Positions 35,602-46,166 of a stretch of DNA of 64,000 bases are shown piece by piece. The stretch is from Istiophorus platypterus (Eukaryota > Chordata > Actinopteri > Istiophoriformes > Istiophoridae): the NCBI GenBank assembly GCA_016859345.1, contig CM029126.1:13371527-13435526 (forward strand), written 5' to 3'. The stretch's first letter is position 1. Each line of letters begins with the position of its first letter. The notes under the pieces are model-generated. The model made no database searches, was not told where the DNA came from, and saw only the letters and a program-made list of their open reading frames with translations. The position numbers and the translations under genes are program-made.

Positions 35602-37833
35602 TGCCTGATGAGAAGAGCTGTTCAGCAATATTTAGCATTACTGCGACAGAACAGCTTTAGGACAGAACAGAACAAGGCTCACCTTCAGAAAAGACGAAAT
35701 GAGAGGCAAAGAGAGAGGCAGAGAGAGGGATAGACACAGAAATATGTTTTGACTTTTGATGCTTCTTGATGAAACATTTTGATTTAAGTGAGAGGAAAAA
35801 TCTTAATGCCAAACACTAAAACCCTCTGCATTTTCTCACATGTGTACTCATCCCTGAGAGAAAAAAAAAGAGAGGTGAATATGAAATTGTTGTGACCTTC
35901 TGTGCTGAAACAACAAAAGCATCAGTAAAATTAATAATAACAGCAATAATTTAATAAATTTGAACCTCAGTTTCTGTATAATGTATTTTTCCAATGTGTG
36001 ATAGTGAAAATGTTTTAATCCTGCAGTCATTAGTGAATGAGTCAATGCATGTAAATACGATTACACATGACTCTAACACGCTGTGTGTGTGTTGGTTACG
36101 GTCAGTGGACTATTAGACATTTTCACATGTGTGAATGCATGTGTTCATATTGGGGTATAAGACAAGAGGCCCTGCAGCAGTTGTATGCCTGTCACATGCA
36201 CAATGCACCATGTACACACAGACATCCACCGACACCCACGAGCACACAATGTGCACAGACCAGCTGGGCAGCAGCTCCGTGTTTGGGCGGCCTTCAATGG
36301 ACACTGCATCAATTAAACCAAACAGGATAGCTATCACAGCTAACCTCAGAGCAACATCTGAGACGAGGCTCAAAGGGCTGTAGAGCATCTGTAGAGCATA
36401 CAGCATCCTCTTCTACACTTAGACCCTTGATTCAGATACGGAAATACTCCCTGGTAAAAAACACCTTTGATAGTGAAAAATACTGAAAAACCCTCATGAA
36501 GAGCAACACACAAGGGATCTCTTTCCATGTGTAAAGCTGCATACCTCCACTTCCGAACTTTAGTTAGAGAAAACATCCTTCAAGATGTTGTATATTTTCT
36601 CTTGCAGTTTTTGTTTACTAAATCATGCTTAAACTTTCTTCACGTTCTGTGAAACATTCGGAATTGTTGCAGGGAGGTCTCATGTCGTCCATTCAATTCA
36701 CCACAGCTTTATTTACGCCTGCAAAGGCAATTATATTCAGCAGCTCACTGTTCTGTTTTTTTTTTAACAGCTTCATTCTCTCAATCTTTCAGGTTTTGCT
36801 GTATTAAACAAACATGAATCTTACGCTATGTCTATAGATTAAATAGACAAAACCTTGCAAACAGTATTAAGTGCTGAATTTTATGTCTTTCACTGACATT
36901 TTGTTCTTCAGTCTCTGCCAACTTTGTTGTAGAGAAGCTTTAAGAGTTCAGTTTGATGATGGTTGACAAAGTAGAAGGGACTTGTTTCAAGTCAACAATA
37001 TTAGGAGTAAAAGGAAAATAAAATAAAAATATAAAAAACTGCTCACCTAAAAACTACTACAGTTGCAGCTGACATACTGCAAAAGCAACATGTATATATG
37101 TGATGATTTTACAGATATGTTTCCTATCTTATTTGGCTCTAACAATGATTGACCGGCCAGATCAAATAACACTGGTGGCAAATCTGTATTTGTATTACCA
37201 TTATTTTTGGTGTGCTCACAAGGCCTGCTGACAAAACAAAAATCACTCGTTTCTCCCAAAGACAAAGTGTGGTGCTGTTAGCGAAGTGTGAGGATGACAC
37301 CAAAGAGAGAGAACATCCAGAGCTTTCCACTTCTGGCTGCAGTTCACACTCATGTGCACTGCAGTGAAATATTGTCCCTTCCATCCCCAGAAGTTAGTCT
37401 CACCTCCCCAATCTGATACAGAAACCATAAGTGATTTGCTGTCACTTTTAGCACTTAGTCTTTGTTGTTAGAATATACAGCAGGTCTATTTTGAAATTGC
37501 CTGTTAAATATTGCATGTTAGTGATGAAAAAAAATATTTGATGTCCTTAGTCAAAATCAGATGAGAGGTTCGTCAAAGACTATGTATGAAAAATACATAT
37601 GGACGTGTGTCTCTCTCTTATCTACATGTGTGTACGTGTAGGCCTTTTGTGTGTCTTCTGAGACCTGTTTGTGTGTCAGTAATGTTTATACAAGTGTGCA
37701 TGATTATTTCTGTAACAGTTATGTTGTGTGTGTGTGTATGTGTGTCCACATGGCCTCTAAAGATGATGAAATGTGTTGTACGTTATTTTAGTCGACTGAC
37801 AGTCGTTAGTTGTAGTAGAGCTGGTTGTGTATT

Positions 37834-37867
<34 letters not shown>

Positions 37868-37989
37868 AATTGGACCTCCCTGAGCCAGTCTCCAGGTGAT
37901 GGAACTCATCTGCTCTTCCCTTGATTAAGGACAACAGATGGACTGGTAGCAAAACACACACATGCACAAGTGCATGCACGTGCGTACGC

Positions 37990-37990
<1 letters not shown>

Positions 37991-38078
<88 letters not shown>
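37991..38078. repeat. (CT)n(CA)n compound microsatellite
   Basis: About 10 CT units pass directly into about 33 CA units; one of the longest repeats in the window. Confidence 0.95.
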
Positions 38079-38080
<2 letters not shown>

Positions 38081-38904
38081 TCTTCATCAAACACACTGAA
38101 CTCACACATATTGTATAAATCACAAGTCCTGTTATCAATATTAAACACAGTACATCTGACTCTTCTGGCCCATAGATATCCATGTATCATGCTCAAATGA
38201 CCCAACTGCCTCATTTTGTTTGTTTTCTTCTCATTATCGCTCTTCTCATCATTATGTTGAACTACGAAAGAAAAGTCAGCATCAACCACATCCTTCTGCA
38301 AATCGCAGAGATGTTGAGTTCATTTATTCAGCCAGCAAGGCTAAAGATTAAAAAAAAAATAATCCCAGTCAAAAAATAAGTGACTGAAAAATAACATTGT
38401 GACCAGCATAGAAATTGCCTTTGCTTCTGCCAAATGAGTCATGTTTGACGATGACAGTAACTTTATAAATATTCTAAATACCTAATTTGTTAGTAAATTT
38501 CCCCAGAAAAAGTCATGCACAAGTACACACAAACACACACCGAAAATCTTTGAATAAAATGTCTTTGAAGCACATAACCTTAACCGTACCATTAACATAA
38601 TAGCGCAAATTTTTATAGACAGAAAAAAAAATGAAAAAAAGATGAAAGAGAAACCAAACAAATCTTTCTTCTCTGTGTGCTTGATGTATAATATTGACAC
38701 ACTGCATGAACCTATTGTCCAAAACTTGAAACTCTGCAGTGAACAAATGGATAGATAAATATTACAAATACAGTAAATGCACATATCTAAATGATAAAAC
38801 ATTATAAAATATCTAAAAACGATTACATAACAATGCATGTTAATATCTAATGAGATTTAAAAATGAAATTAATACATTTGAAGATATTTATGATGCAGCC
38901 ATTT

Positions 38905-40062
38905 TTTACATAGTCCCTCATTTTCTTAAAAGTAATTGGACAGTTGACTGGCAATAAGTTTAATTCTCAGCCGTGGCCTGCTCCCTCATTATTTCTTAAC
39001 AAATAAATCAGATTAAATGTCTGGAGTTGTTTCTAAGTGTTGAATTTGCATTAAGTAGCTGTTCATGGGGACTTTTAATATGTGGTCCAAAGAGGTGTTG
39101 ATGCAAATGGTGCATCATTAGGCTGAAAAAATAATCCTATCAGTCAGATGGAGGAAACTTTAGTGGACAAATCAATAATTTGGCTCATTCTGAAGAAGAG
39201 GGAATGCGCTGGCCAGTTCAGTGATATCAAAAGGCCTGGAAGACCAAGGATGATTACTAAAGTGGATGATCTCAGATTTCTTTCCTCGGTGCAGAAAAAA
39301 CCCTTCACAACATCTAGCCAGGTCAAGAAAACTCTCCAGGAGGTTAGTGTATCATTGTCAAAGTTTACACTTAGGAGACACTTTCATGATTGTAAATACA
39401 GACCGCAAGAGAAGAGTATGGAGAAGGAAAGGAACAGTTAATGATCCAAAGCCACCACATCATCTGTCAAACATGGTGGGGGCAGTGTTATGGCATCAGC
39501 ATGTATGGCTGCCAATGGAACTGGGTCAGTGGAATTGATAGGATGGGGCATCACAGAGCTTCTCAAGGCAAATAAATGAAATATTCTTCAATGACCAAGT
39601 CACTCACCTGAACTCAGCCCAAATGAGCAGGCTTTTATCCTCCCGGAGACAAGACTGAGGGCAGAAAGACCCACAAATAAGCAGTTACTGAAGGCAGCTG
39701 CAGTAAAGGCCTGGCAAAGTATCTCAAGGGGGGAAACTCAGCAATTGGTGATATCCATGGGTTCAGACTTCTGGTAGCTATTGAATGAAAAGGATTTTCA
39801 TCCAAGTATTAAAAATAATCCTTATTTTTTATAATCATGTTGGTTTGTCCAATTACTTTTGTGCCTCTAAAATCAGAGACTACGTATAAAAATGTAATTT
39901 CTAAATGGTTAATGCAGTATTCATGTCAAACCCCTTGAATGAAAGCTGAACATCTTCAATCACAATCTCGATGGCTTTGTTTTAAATCCGTCCTGCTGGT
40001 GTACAGAGGCAAAATTATAAAAATCGTGTTACTGTCCAATTATTTTTGTTTCTAACTTTATA
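38905..40062 (+). mobile_element. decayed Tc1/mariner element with IR/DR architecture
   Basis: The left end carries AAAAGTAATTGGACAGT at 38928-38944. The right end carries its inverted counterpart ACTGTCCAATTATTTTT at 40031-40047. An inner right copy, TGTCCAATTACTTTTG, is at 39846-39861, about 185 bases inside. A degenerate inner left copy, AAAAAATAATCCTATCAGT, is near 39126. Two direct repeats within each long inverted repeat is the arrangement known from Sleeping Beauty-type Tc1 elements. The outer boundaries near TACATAGT and TTTATA allow a TA target duplication, but the terminal bases have diverged. Confidence 0.75.
39148..39800 (+). pseudogene. broken Tc1-like transposase
   Basis: The frame 39148-39441 begins inside the N-terminal DNA-binding domain. 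It contains the GRPR linker motif (within KRPGRPRMITKVDD) between the two helix-turn-helix subdomains, then KPFTTSSQVKKTLQEVSVSL, as in Tc1 family transposases. The first helix-turn-helix is mostly lost. After a frame change the sequence resumes with a NMVGAVLWHQ/GGGSVMAS-like piece around 39470-39530 and a C-terminal piece, AAVKAWQSISRGETQQLVIS, at about 39697-39756. It ends shortly after at TAG. An intact protein needs about 1 kb of coding sequence (roughly 340 residues); only about 650 bases remain, and the catalytic DDE core between the two pieces is largely deleted. It cannot be active. Confidence 0.8.
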
Positions 40063-40639
40063 TAATTTATTTAATCAAGCATAATTTCCCTATATTTTCT
40101 AATTTTTCTAAGATTCTGAATCATTACCTGAGTCAAGTTTGTGGGTATCAGCTTAACAGTTGAGTGAGACCATGTTTCTGCAGCTGCAGACTCTATTAGC
40201 TCCAATAACCTCCAATGCCTGAGTTCACATGAGAAACTCCCCATTACTGTGAGCACTTGATCTTTAGGTAGTGTCTCTATAGATCTGAGTCATCCACTGA
40301 GCTTCCTTTAACCTTTAACAGATGTTCGGCAACTTTTCGAATGGCCCACAAACCTGAGTCAATGAGTCCTACACTACACCTGCCTCATTAAAGCACAGCG
40401 ATACTTTTTAATCAGGTAAGAACACAAACCCAGTAAGGTGTACTTTAACACCCGGGGCCTTGTTATTAAAACATATCTATATCTAAACTGAAAAAGTGCT
40501 GCCCCACCAAACGATGAAGCACTTAAAACCTGTCGGTGTTCCTTTTTTTATTGGTCCCATTTTGTAGTTTAGTTAGAATATCAAGACGGCCCAAAAAAAT
40601 ATTTACTGGAACACTTTAGTCAAACTTGTTGTCCTGCCC
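40063..40639. other. non-coding DNA, nothing recognised
   Basis: Unique-looking sequence between the Tc1 remnant and the region upstream of the scrt1 promoter. No supported feature. Confidence 0.5.
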
Positions 40640-40990
40640 TCTAAATTGTGACATGTGAAATTCCATCGGGAAAGGGAATCTCAGAGGGACAGGACGAAAA
40701 CAGGGGGAGTCTGACTAGAGAAAGTCAACAGATGATTGATTATCTCTCAGATGATCTTAAGTTGTTGTTATATTATGGACACAGAGCAAAGACAATCGTC
40801 GATCTTGCGGTAAAACTTGTGAGTGAACCTGATGTGACCCCGCAGCAGATATTACTCTATTCCATATTAATCCGACAGTCGCTGTAAAACACTCCATTTG
40901 GTCTACACCCATCTGCCTTCGGGGCCACATTAATGATTATTAAGAGGCTCTCAGCGTGCTAGTTAATATCCCCCCATGAAATCCATGTCT
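40640..40990. promoter_or_regulatory. candidate proximal conserved element upstream of scrt1
   Basis: Complex, non-repetitive DNA about 0.7-1.0 kb upstream of the TATA box, with GATGATTGATTATC (PBX/HOX-like TGATTGATTA), CCATATTAATCC, CACATTAATGATTATTAAG and CTAGTTAATATCC. A 79-codon plus frame (40648-40887) runs through it but matches no family I know and has no partner exon. I read the block as regulatory rather than coding. Confidence 0.35.
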
Positions 40991-41063
40991 TCGCGCAAAA
41001 AGCTAAAATAGAATATGCTGAGCAGGTGATAAAAGGAAAAGGAAAACAAAAAAAATATACATA

Positions 41064-41064
<1 letters not shown>

Positions 41065-41154
<90 letters not shown>
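41065..41154. repeat. (AT)n followed by (GA)n microsatellite
   Basis: About 22 AT units run into a GA tract with a few AAA interruptions. Frames here are repeat read-through. Confidence 0.95.
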
Positions 41155-41309
41155 TCCCAAAAACCTTGCACAACGGGACAATATTTAAAATTCGTGTTAC
41201 ACGCTGCGAAAGCTGAATCCAATCGATGAGTGCTTAAAAAAACCATAACAATAATTTCCATTCTTATCTCCCCAAAACATGAAAACATGGCGCCTGGCCT
41301 CACACACAG

Positions 41310-41357
41310 AAACGAACACACACACACAGACACACACACGCACGCGCGCGCGCGCGC
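41310..41357. repeat. (CA)n(CG)n alternating purine-pyrimidine tract
   Basis: Imperfect CA units become CGCACGCGCGCGCGCGCGC at 41338-41356, a run of strict purine-pyrimidine alternation with CG units, located about 240 bases upstream of the TATA box. Such tracts are known to favour left-handed Z-DNA under negative supercoiling. Confidence 0.8.
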
Positions 41358-41537
41358 TCAAAAGATGAAGAGAAGGGAGGAAGGATGGAGAAGGAGAATG
41401 AAAGACAGAGAAAGAAAGAAAAAGAGGAGGGGGGTGATAACAGCTTCAATAAATCATCCGGGCCAGTCGCTGCTCCCCGGGGATGTGGGATGGATTAAAT
41501 TAAGCACTCCCTCTACCCGTGTGTCTATCTACCCCTC

Positions 41538-41540
<3 letters not shown>

Positions 41541-41591
<51 letters not shown>
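41541..41591. repeat. (CT)n tract immediately upstream of the TATA box
   Basis: About 25 uninterrupted CT units ending seven bases before TATAAAT. GAGA/CT tracts next to core promoters are known to affect nucleosome occupancy; a role here is inference. Confidence 0.9.
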
Positions 41592-41593
<2 letters not shown>

Positions 41594-41597
41594 GCCG

Positions 41598-41640
41598 TAT
41601 AAATGCCAACAGCTGATCGCGAGACGGCACACTCACTGGA
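41598..41640 (+). promoter_or_regulatory. scrt1: scrt1 core promoter (TATA box and likely start site)
   Basis: TATAAAT at 41598-41604 lies between (CT)n and (GA)n tracts, with GC-rich flanks. At the usual 25-32 base distance the sequence GCACACTCACTGG (41628-41640) offers pyrimidine-A initiator-like start sites. The adjoining CAACAGCTG (41607-41615) contains an E-box. A second TATAAAT at 42034-42040 could serve an alternative promoter with a shorter leader. The exact start cannot be fixed from sequence alone. Confidence 0.6.
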
Positions 41641-41677
41641 ACACCTCGCGCAAGCCGCAGAAAGAGAGAAACCGAGG

Positions 41678-41716
<39 letters not shown>

Positions 41717-42449
41717 TGGGGGACAGTGGGGGACTCTGTTGATCCGCTCGGCCGCAGGGAGTCTTATTGTGCGGTTTTGATTTTTCTTTTTTTTTCCTTC
41801 TCCACCGACCCGAGACGCCGCTGCTGACGGGAATAAAGGACTACTTCTGCGGCAAAGAAGGGACGACGAGGTGTCCGACGTTTATTCTGAAAAGCTTCCA
41901 AAATCGTCCTTCCACCCCCCCCTTCTTATTTTCTTCGCCTCCCTCCCTCCCTCCTCCTCCTCCTCCTCCTCTTCCTCTTCTTTAAAGAGGCCCCGAGAGC
42001 CGCGGCGCGCGCTGCAGGGTATCTCCCATCGTCTATAAATTTTCTTTTTTCTTTTTCTTTTTCTTTTCTTTATTGCCCCCCCCCCCCCCCACTGATCACC
42101 AGCCTCTCTGCCCCTCGGTCTGCCCGCCTGCCCGCGAGCCCACGGAGCGCGAGGCGAGCCCCCCCCCCCCCGGAGGGAGCTGTCCGGTGCTGAAGTTGCA
42201 TTTCTCTTCTCTGCACGAGGAACTAAGCGGCGGACGGACGGACGTCGGTCGGAGAGACGCAAGAAGAGAAGACTTCAGATAATAAGCAGCGGCCGATCGG
42301 AGAAACCCTCCACCGGAGCAGTTCCTCCGAAATCCGAAGAGACGATCCTGCTCCGGTTCGCCCGTCTCGGTGGCGTGTAACGGGCGAATCACCACGCTGG
42401 CCAGGCCGTCGGCGCTCGGCTGTTTGTGAGCGAGTGCGTGTGTGTGAGC

Positions 42450-42480
<31 letters not shown>

Positions 42481-42516
42481 TGTGTGTGTGTGTGTCGGTG
42501 TCGGTGTCGCACCACC
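41628..42516 (+). other. scrt1: scrt1 5' untranslated leader (predicted, ATG-free)
   Basis: GC-rich leader of about 890 bases with low-complexity islands: (GA)n at 41681-41713, CTCC/CTC repeats at 41938-41970, CTTTTT repeats at 42040-42070, C15 at 42076-42090, C13 at 42159-42171 and TG/GA/TG at 42437-42494. I find no ATG between 41606 and the scrt1 start codon at 42517. Part of it could be an unrecognised upstream intron or lie upstream of an alternative start site at about 42065. Confidence 0.55.
42034..42040 (+). promoter_or_regulatory. scrt1: second TATAAAT box, possible alternative promoter
   Basis: A TATAAAT follows GCATATCTCCC-type GC-poor sequence and precedes a CTTTTT-rich pyrimidine run. 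If used, transcription would start near 42065 and shorten the leader to about 450 bases. Confidence 0.3.
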
Positions 42517-42631
42517 ATGCCAAGGTCTTTCCTGGTGAAAAAGGTCAAACTGGATGATTTCTCCACCGGGGCGGATCTGGAGAACGCCTACCGGCACAGG
42601 ACAGACCTCAGCCTGCGGCTCCATGACAAAG
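42517..42631 (+). CDS. scrt1: scrt1 coding exon 1 (SNAG repressor domain)
   Basis: Encodes the first 38 codons plus one base of the Scratch1 zinc-finger transcription factor. The protein begins MPRSFLVKKVKL, the SNAG domain shared by Snail, Scratch and Gfi1 proteins. In the family, SNAG recruits LSD1/CoREST-type corepressors and makes the protein a transcriptional repressor. The following DDFSTGADLENAYRH and RTDLSLRLHDK resemble the N-terminus of vertebrate SCRT1 rather than SCRT2. ATG 42517 is the first ATG after the TATA box and sits in a good Kozak context (CACCATG, A at -3). The exon ends AAAG with donor GTAGGT at 42632. Joined to 47422 the frame stays open; no other nearby donor keeps it. 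This exon is too short and too spliced to stand alone as an open frame of note. Confidence 0.95.
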
Positions 42632-42660
42632 GTAGGTCGGGCTGCCTGCACAGCGAGCAC

Positions 42661-42669
42661 TAACAGGTG
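42661..42669 (+). promoter_or_regulatory. Snail/Scratch-type E-box at the start of intron 1
   Basis: TAACAGGTG matches 8 of 9 bases of the CAACAGGTG site bound by Snail/Scratch fingers, 30 bases after the donor. A possible autoregulatory site; short motif, so weak on its own. Confidence 0.3.
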
Positions 42670-45600
42670 TCTCAGAGACAAGTGGGTCTCTAGGAGGAAG
42701 AGGAGGAGGAGGAGGAGGAGGAGGAGGAGGAGGAGGACAGACCGGGAGCCCCGCAATGATGTTTTCCAAAAAAAAAAAACCCATAACGGCTATATGCGTG
42801 TGTGAGTGTGACCTGGAGGTGGATCTAACCTGTTGTGTCGTCGGAGGAATCCCTCACTGTGACTGCCGTTTAATATCGACCCCACTGGTTGACACACCAG
42901 TGCAGACCTCCGACACTCAACGCAAGACGACTCCTAATGTGGCAACAATATTCAATGTTAAAATAAGCGGAGCCATCTGGGGTTTTATCTCCATGTTCTT
43001 ATAAATGTCCTGTAATATTTCTATATACAATATGCAGCCGTTTTTCCATGTGAAACTTATGAGAGGGTCGTTTGGTGCCTGTAGGGTGACGTGGGTGTGC
43101 TCAAGGCTGATAAGCAGCCTATAATCACTGACAACAGAACAATAGCAGACAGCGCAGAGTTATCACACAGTTATGCCACTTTTTTTTTTTTCTCATGGGT
43201 AATAAAAGCTTAAAAGCCACGTACTAAGCGGTGCATTGCAAAATAAGCAAGTCTGCAGGACTTCAAAGAGTTATTAGTGCAGACTGTGAGAGCTGCACTT
43301 CAGAGCACAGGATGAGAGGGACACGGTGAAAGACGGAAGAACTGCCAATCCCGATAACCAAGACTCCCTTCTCAATGACTGCTGCCACACCACATGATCC
43401 AATCCTTTATTTACCGGGTGCGGGCCAGAAACGCCAGAGCAGGCTTGATCTTAAGCTGCTGGCTGTTGTAGGAGTTGAACTACCACAGAAGTGAAAAGGT
43501 CACTTGAGAAATCAACTAAATCTAGCGCGTCCCATGTTTCATTGATTTTGGCTCATCGTCAGCAGGGACCCCCCCTTCCCACACAAGCTAAGTAAGGTTA
43601 ACAGAGGTAAAGATGGGAAAGAGGTCATTAATATATGGTCTACTTTCACTTGTTGTTTGTTTTTTTTTTTTTAATTGCAGAGGGCAAAGCTCAGCATGTT
43701 CAGTGTTTCACAGACCTGGTCTCATGTGGACATACTTCTGCAAGCTCAGTGTAATGCTGATGATGTCTGAGATGATGCAAGGAACCTACACTCCTGTATC
43801 CTCTGGACTGGGAGTGGACGTCTTATACAGAGAATCATCTGACAAAACATAGTCTCACGCTGATTTATATTGTTTAAAAGTGGTATAATACACAACTGAA
43901 AAATTTGTCCAATGGAAAATCGTTTTCCTGATCTGTCTTCTTGGTTGCATATTTTTGCATGATGATTTTCCTCAAAATGCTCACAACAGCACCCACAAGC
44001 CTACATCATCATTATTATTATCACACAAAGACAAGAGACAAAAAGAGTTCACATGTCTGACCACTCTAATCTCACTTTTACCGTCAGCGATGAACTGTTG
44101 AATAAACGGTCAAATACTGTTGAACTGTTGAATATACAGCTGGTCGGCAGACTCTTAAAATTAGGAACATTTCTATCCAAGGGAAACAGTTTATTTCAGA
44201 CTGTCTTGGTATTAGTGTTAAATATAAATAGTATTTTATTCAACATTATTTTTAAGCATAATAAGGCAGGCCCTTATTGCAGTTATCCTAAAGCCACTGT
44301 ATTATTGATTGTTTTGCGCTGCCTTCTGCTTTTCCAAAGCAGTGAACTTCCCCACATCCTGCAAATGTGTGTGTCGCATCTTACCCCAAAAAAACAGAGA
44401 AACAGCTTCCACCCCAGTGTCCCTGACATGCTGATGCCCATCAACATGTGTAGTCACTATCTGCATTTCTCTGCTTGTAAAGCCAAAAAGCTGTCAGTGG
44501 TTTATTTATAATTTGGAGGTTAATAAGCCCTGCTTGGCTTGACACCTGATCTGTAGCCTCAGCTGCACCATCCGGCGCTGCCTGCACCGGACACCTTTTT
44601 TCTTCATCCCAAACATTTGATGGCAACAGCTTAATGCAGCTTCTACACACAATACGTAACCCAGGCTCTATTCACAACAGGAACAACTTTTCTGCTTGAA
44701 CGAAACTGGCCTTTGGAATAATTTATGTCGCACCCGTGTTCCGTGTGTTGTGTGTGATGGGACCGTGTTTTCAGATGGGACTCCTTATCAGACATGAAGT
44801 CGCTGGTAGGCCTATACGCACGCAGACAGACACGTAGGGTCATATCCAGCTTATTGCTTCTGCAGCTTACTCAAAAATCCCCAGAGAGACTGAATGGATA
44901 ATAATAACAGGGATTTCTTAAATACTAAAGGAAGCAGGTCCAGACTACATTATGATGGGGATGCACACAATAAATCTCACATCTGATCTGTCAATCTCAC
45001 AATGTCACAGACAAATATGTGGCAAAAATTTGTCAAGTCCAATGGTCACAAGTTTTTTAATCTTGAACATATGAAGTTGACATTTACTTAAAAATAGCCA
45101 GAGAAAGAAATGATCTTAATCTTGCTGATTTGTGTTTTGTTTTGTGTGTATCTGTGGACAGTATCTTTTTTATGGTTGTTAATAAGTTAAATGATGAGTA
45201 GGCCCTTGGTATGTCATAGCTGTATATGAATTATATGTTTTATAAAGAGAAAGCTGTTAGAAAATGGCCTATGTTGTTACTGTTATGTACAGTGTCATAC
45301 TGTAGGACGGTTTGTGGAGGCCTTTGTTCAGGAACAGTTAGGTCTGTATTTAAGCTGTTAACCTATTAACTTTGTTTTGTGTGTCCTTCAAATCATCAAA
45401 CCAAACCTCTGCTGTCACATTATGAATAGAGTCAAAGAAAGTCAGCCACAAGAACTGCTTGATGCATTTATACATGTGTGTTTAACGAAATATGTTGTGT
45501 GACTAGTTGCGTTTTGTTCCTCTGTAAACATCAATTAAGCAGAAAACAACATATCTGTAGACTCACGCTCAAAAATCCCATTTGTGGCTGACTATCAACT

Positions 45601-45984
45601 AGTTCTAAAGGTATGTGTGTGCTTCCACATAAGATAATCAGAATCTAGGCCTATTTATGTGGTATATATACAATAATTGTGCAATTCTTCAGCCATCTAT
45701 GTAGACACATTCGTGTATTTATGATGTCCATGAAAAAACTCACATCAAAATGGAGAGAGATAGCATTTTTCAGATGTGCATGTATCAAGAGAAAGTGGAG
45801 GCATCATCCAAACTGCTCATATACATCCATATTGATTTAGAATGAGTTCCAGTATCTGTGTTTTGCCCAAGAGGCTCACTGTGTAACTCTAAAATGCCCT
45901 GATCTGGAAGAAACCCCAGTACCGTCGATTGCACTGACTGCGGCTGCACAGCAGCCTTACTGTGCCATCAACCTGCACTGCAAT

Positions 45985-46005
45985 GGATCTGTCTGTGGTG
46001 CTGAT
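45985..46005 (-). promoter_or_regulatory. RE1/NRSE-like site (REST binding) in scrt1 intron 1
   Basis: On the minus strand 46005-45989 reads ATCAGCACCACAGACAG, which fits every position of the 17-base RE1 consensus NTYAGMRCCNNRGMSAG. Over the 21-base canonical element it agrees at 17 positions. REST silences neuronal genes outside neurons. Scratch genes are neuron-specific, so the location in the first intron is functionally sensible. Occupancy is inference. Confidence 0.65.
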
Positions 46006-46157
46006 GCTCACCTTCATATGCTTTTTTAACTTTAGGGTCAGCCTGTGTGCAGTTATCTTTCACAGAGGACCTGTTTTAACTGCAACATTTGAGAGGTGAA
46101 GGGAATTTTATTGCTGAATTATCACCGGACCAACACTGCGGCCTTTTTTCTCACTAG

Positions 46158-46166
46158 CAACAGGTG
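46158..46166 (+). promoter_or_regulatory. consensus Snail/Scratch E-box CAACAGGTG in intron 1
   Basis: Exact CAACAGGTG, 150 bases from the RE1-like site. By chance about one such 9-mer would be expected per roughly 130 kb counting both strands, so its presence in the gene's own intron is suggestive only. Confidence 0.35.

Larger units (their letters stand above)
34846..38904. other. non-coding DNA with microsatellites
   Basis: Holds (TG)n at 35541-35599 and 37839-37865 and (CT)n(CA)n at 37991-38078. All longer frames here (up to 132 codons) read through these repeats. No exon, RNA or transposon end supported in the spacers. Confidence 0.6.
41940..42660. promoter_or_regulatory. scrt1: CpG island over the leader and first coding exon
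   Basis: CG dinucleotides are frequent (for example GCCGCGGCGCGCGC near 42000, GGCGGACGGACGGACGTCGG near 42228 and CGGTTCGCCCGTCTCGG near 42353) while nearly absent over most of the window. This is the usual signature of a developmental-gene promoter. Confidence 0.75.

Noticed and set aside
42096..42756. Long minus-strand frames (156 and 177 codons) over the scrt1 leader
   Set aside because: Antisense readings of the GC-rich leader, TG/GA repeats and GGA repeat; no start or domain evidence.
44053..44511. 152-codon plus frame inside scrt1 intron 1
   Set aside because: No family resemblance; hydrophobic, AT-driven composition; lies wholly within the intron.
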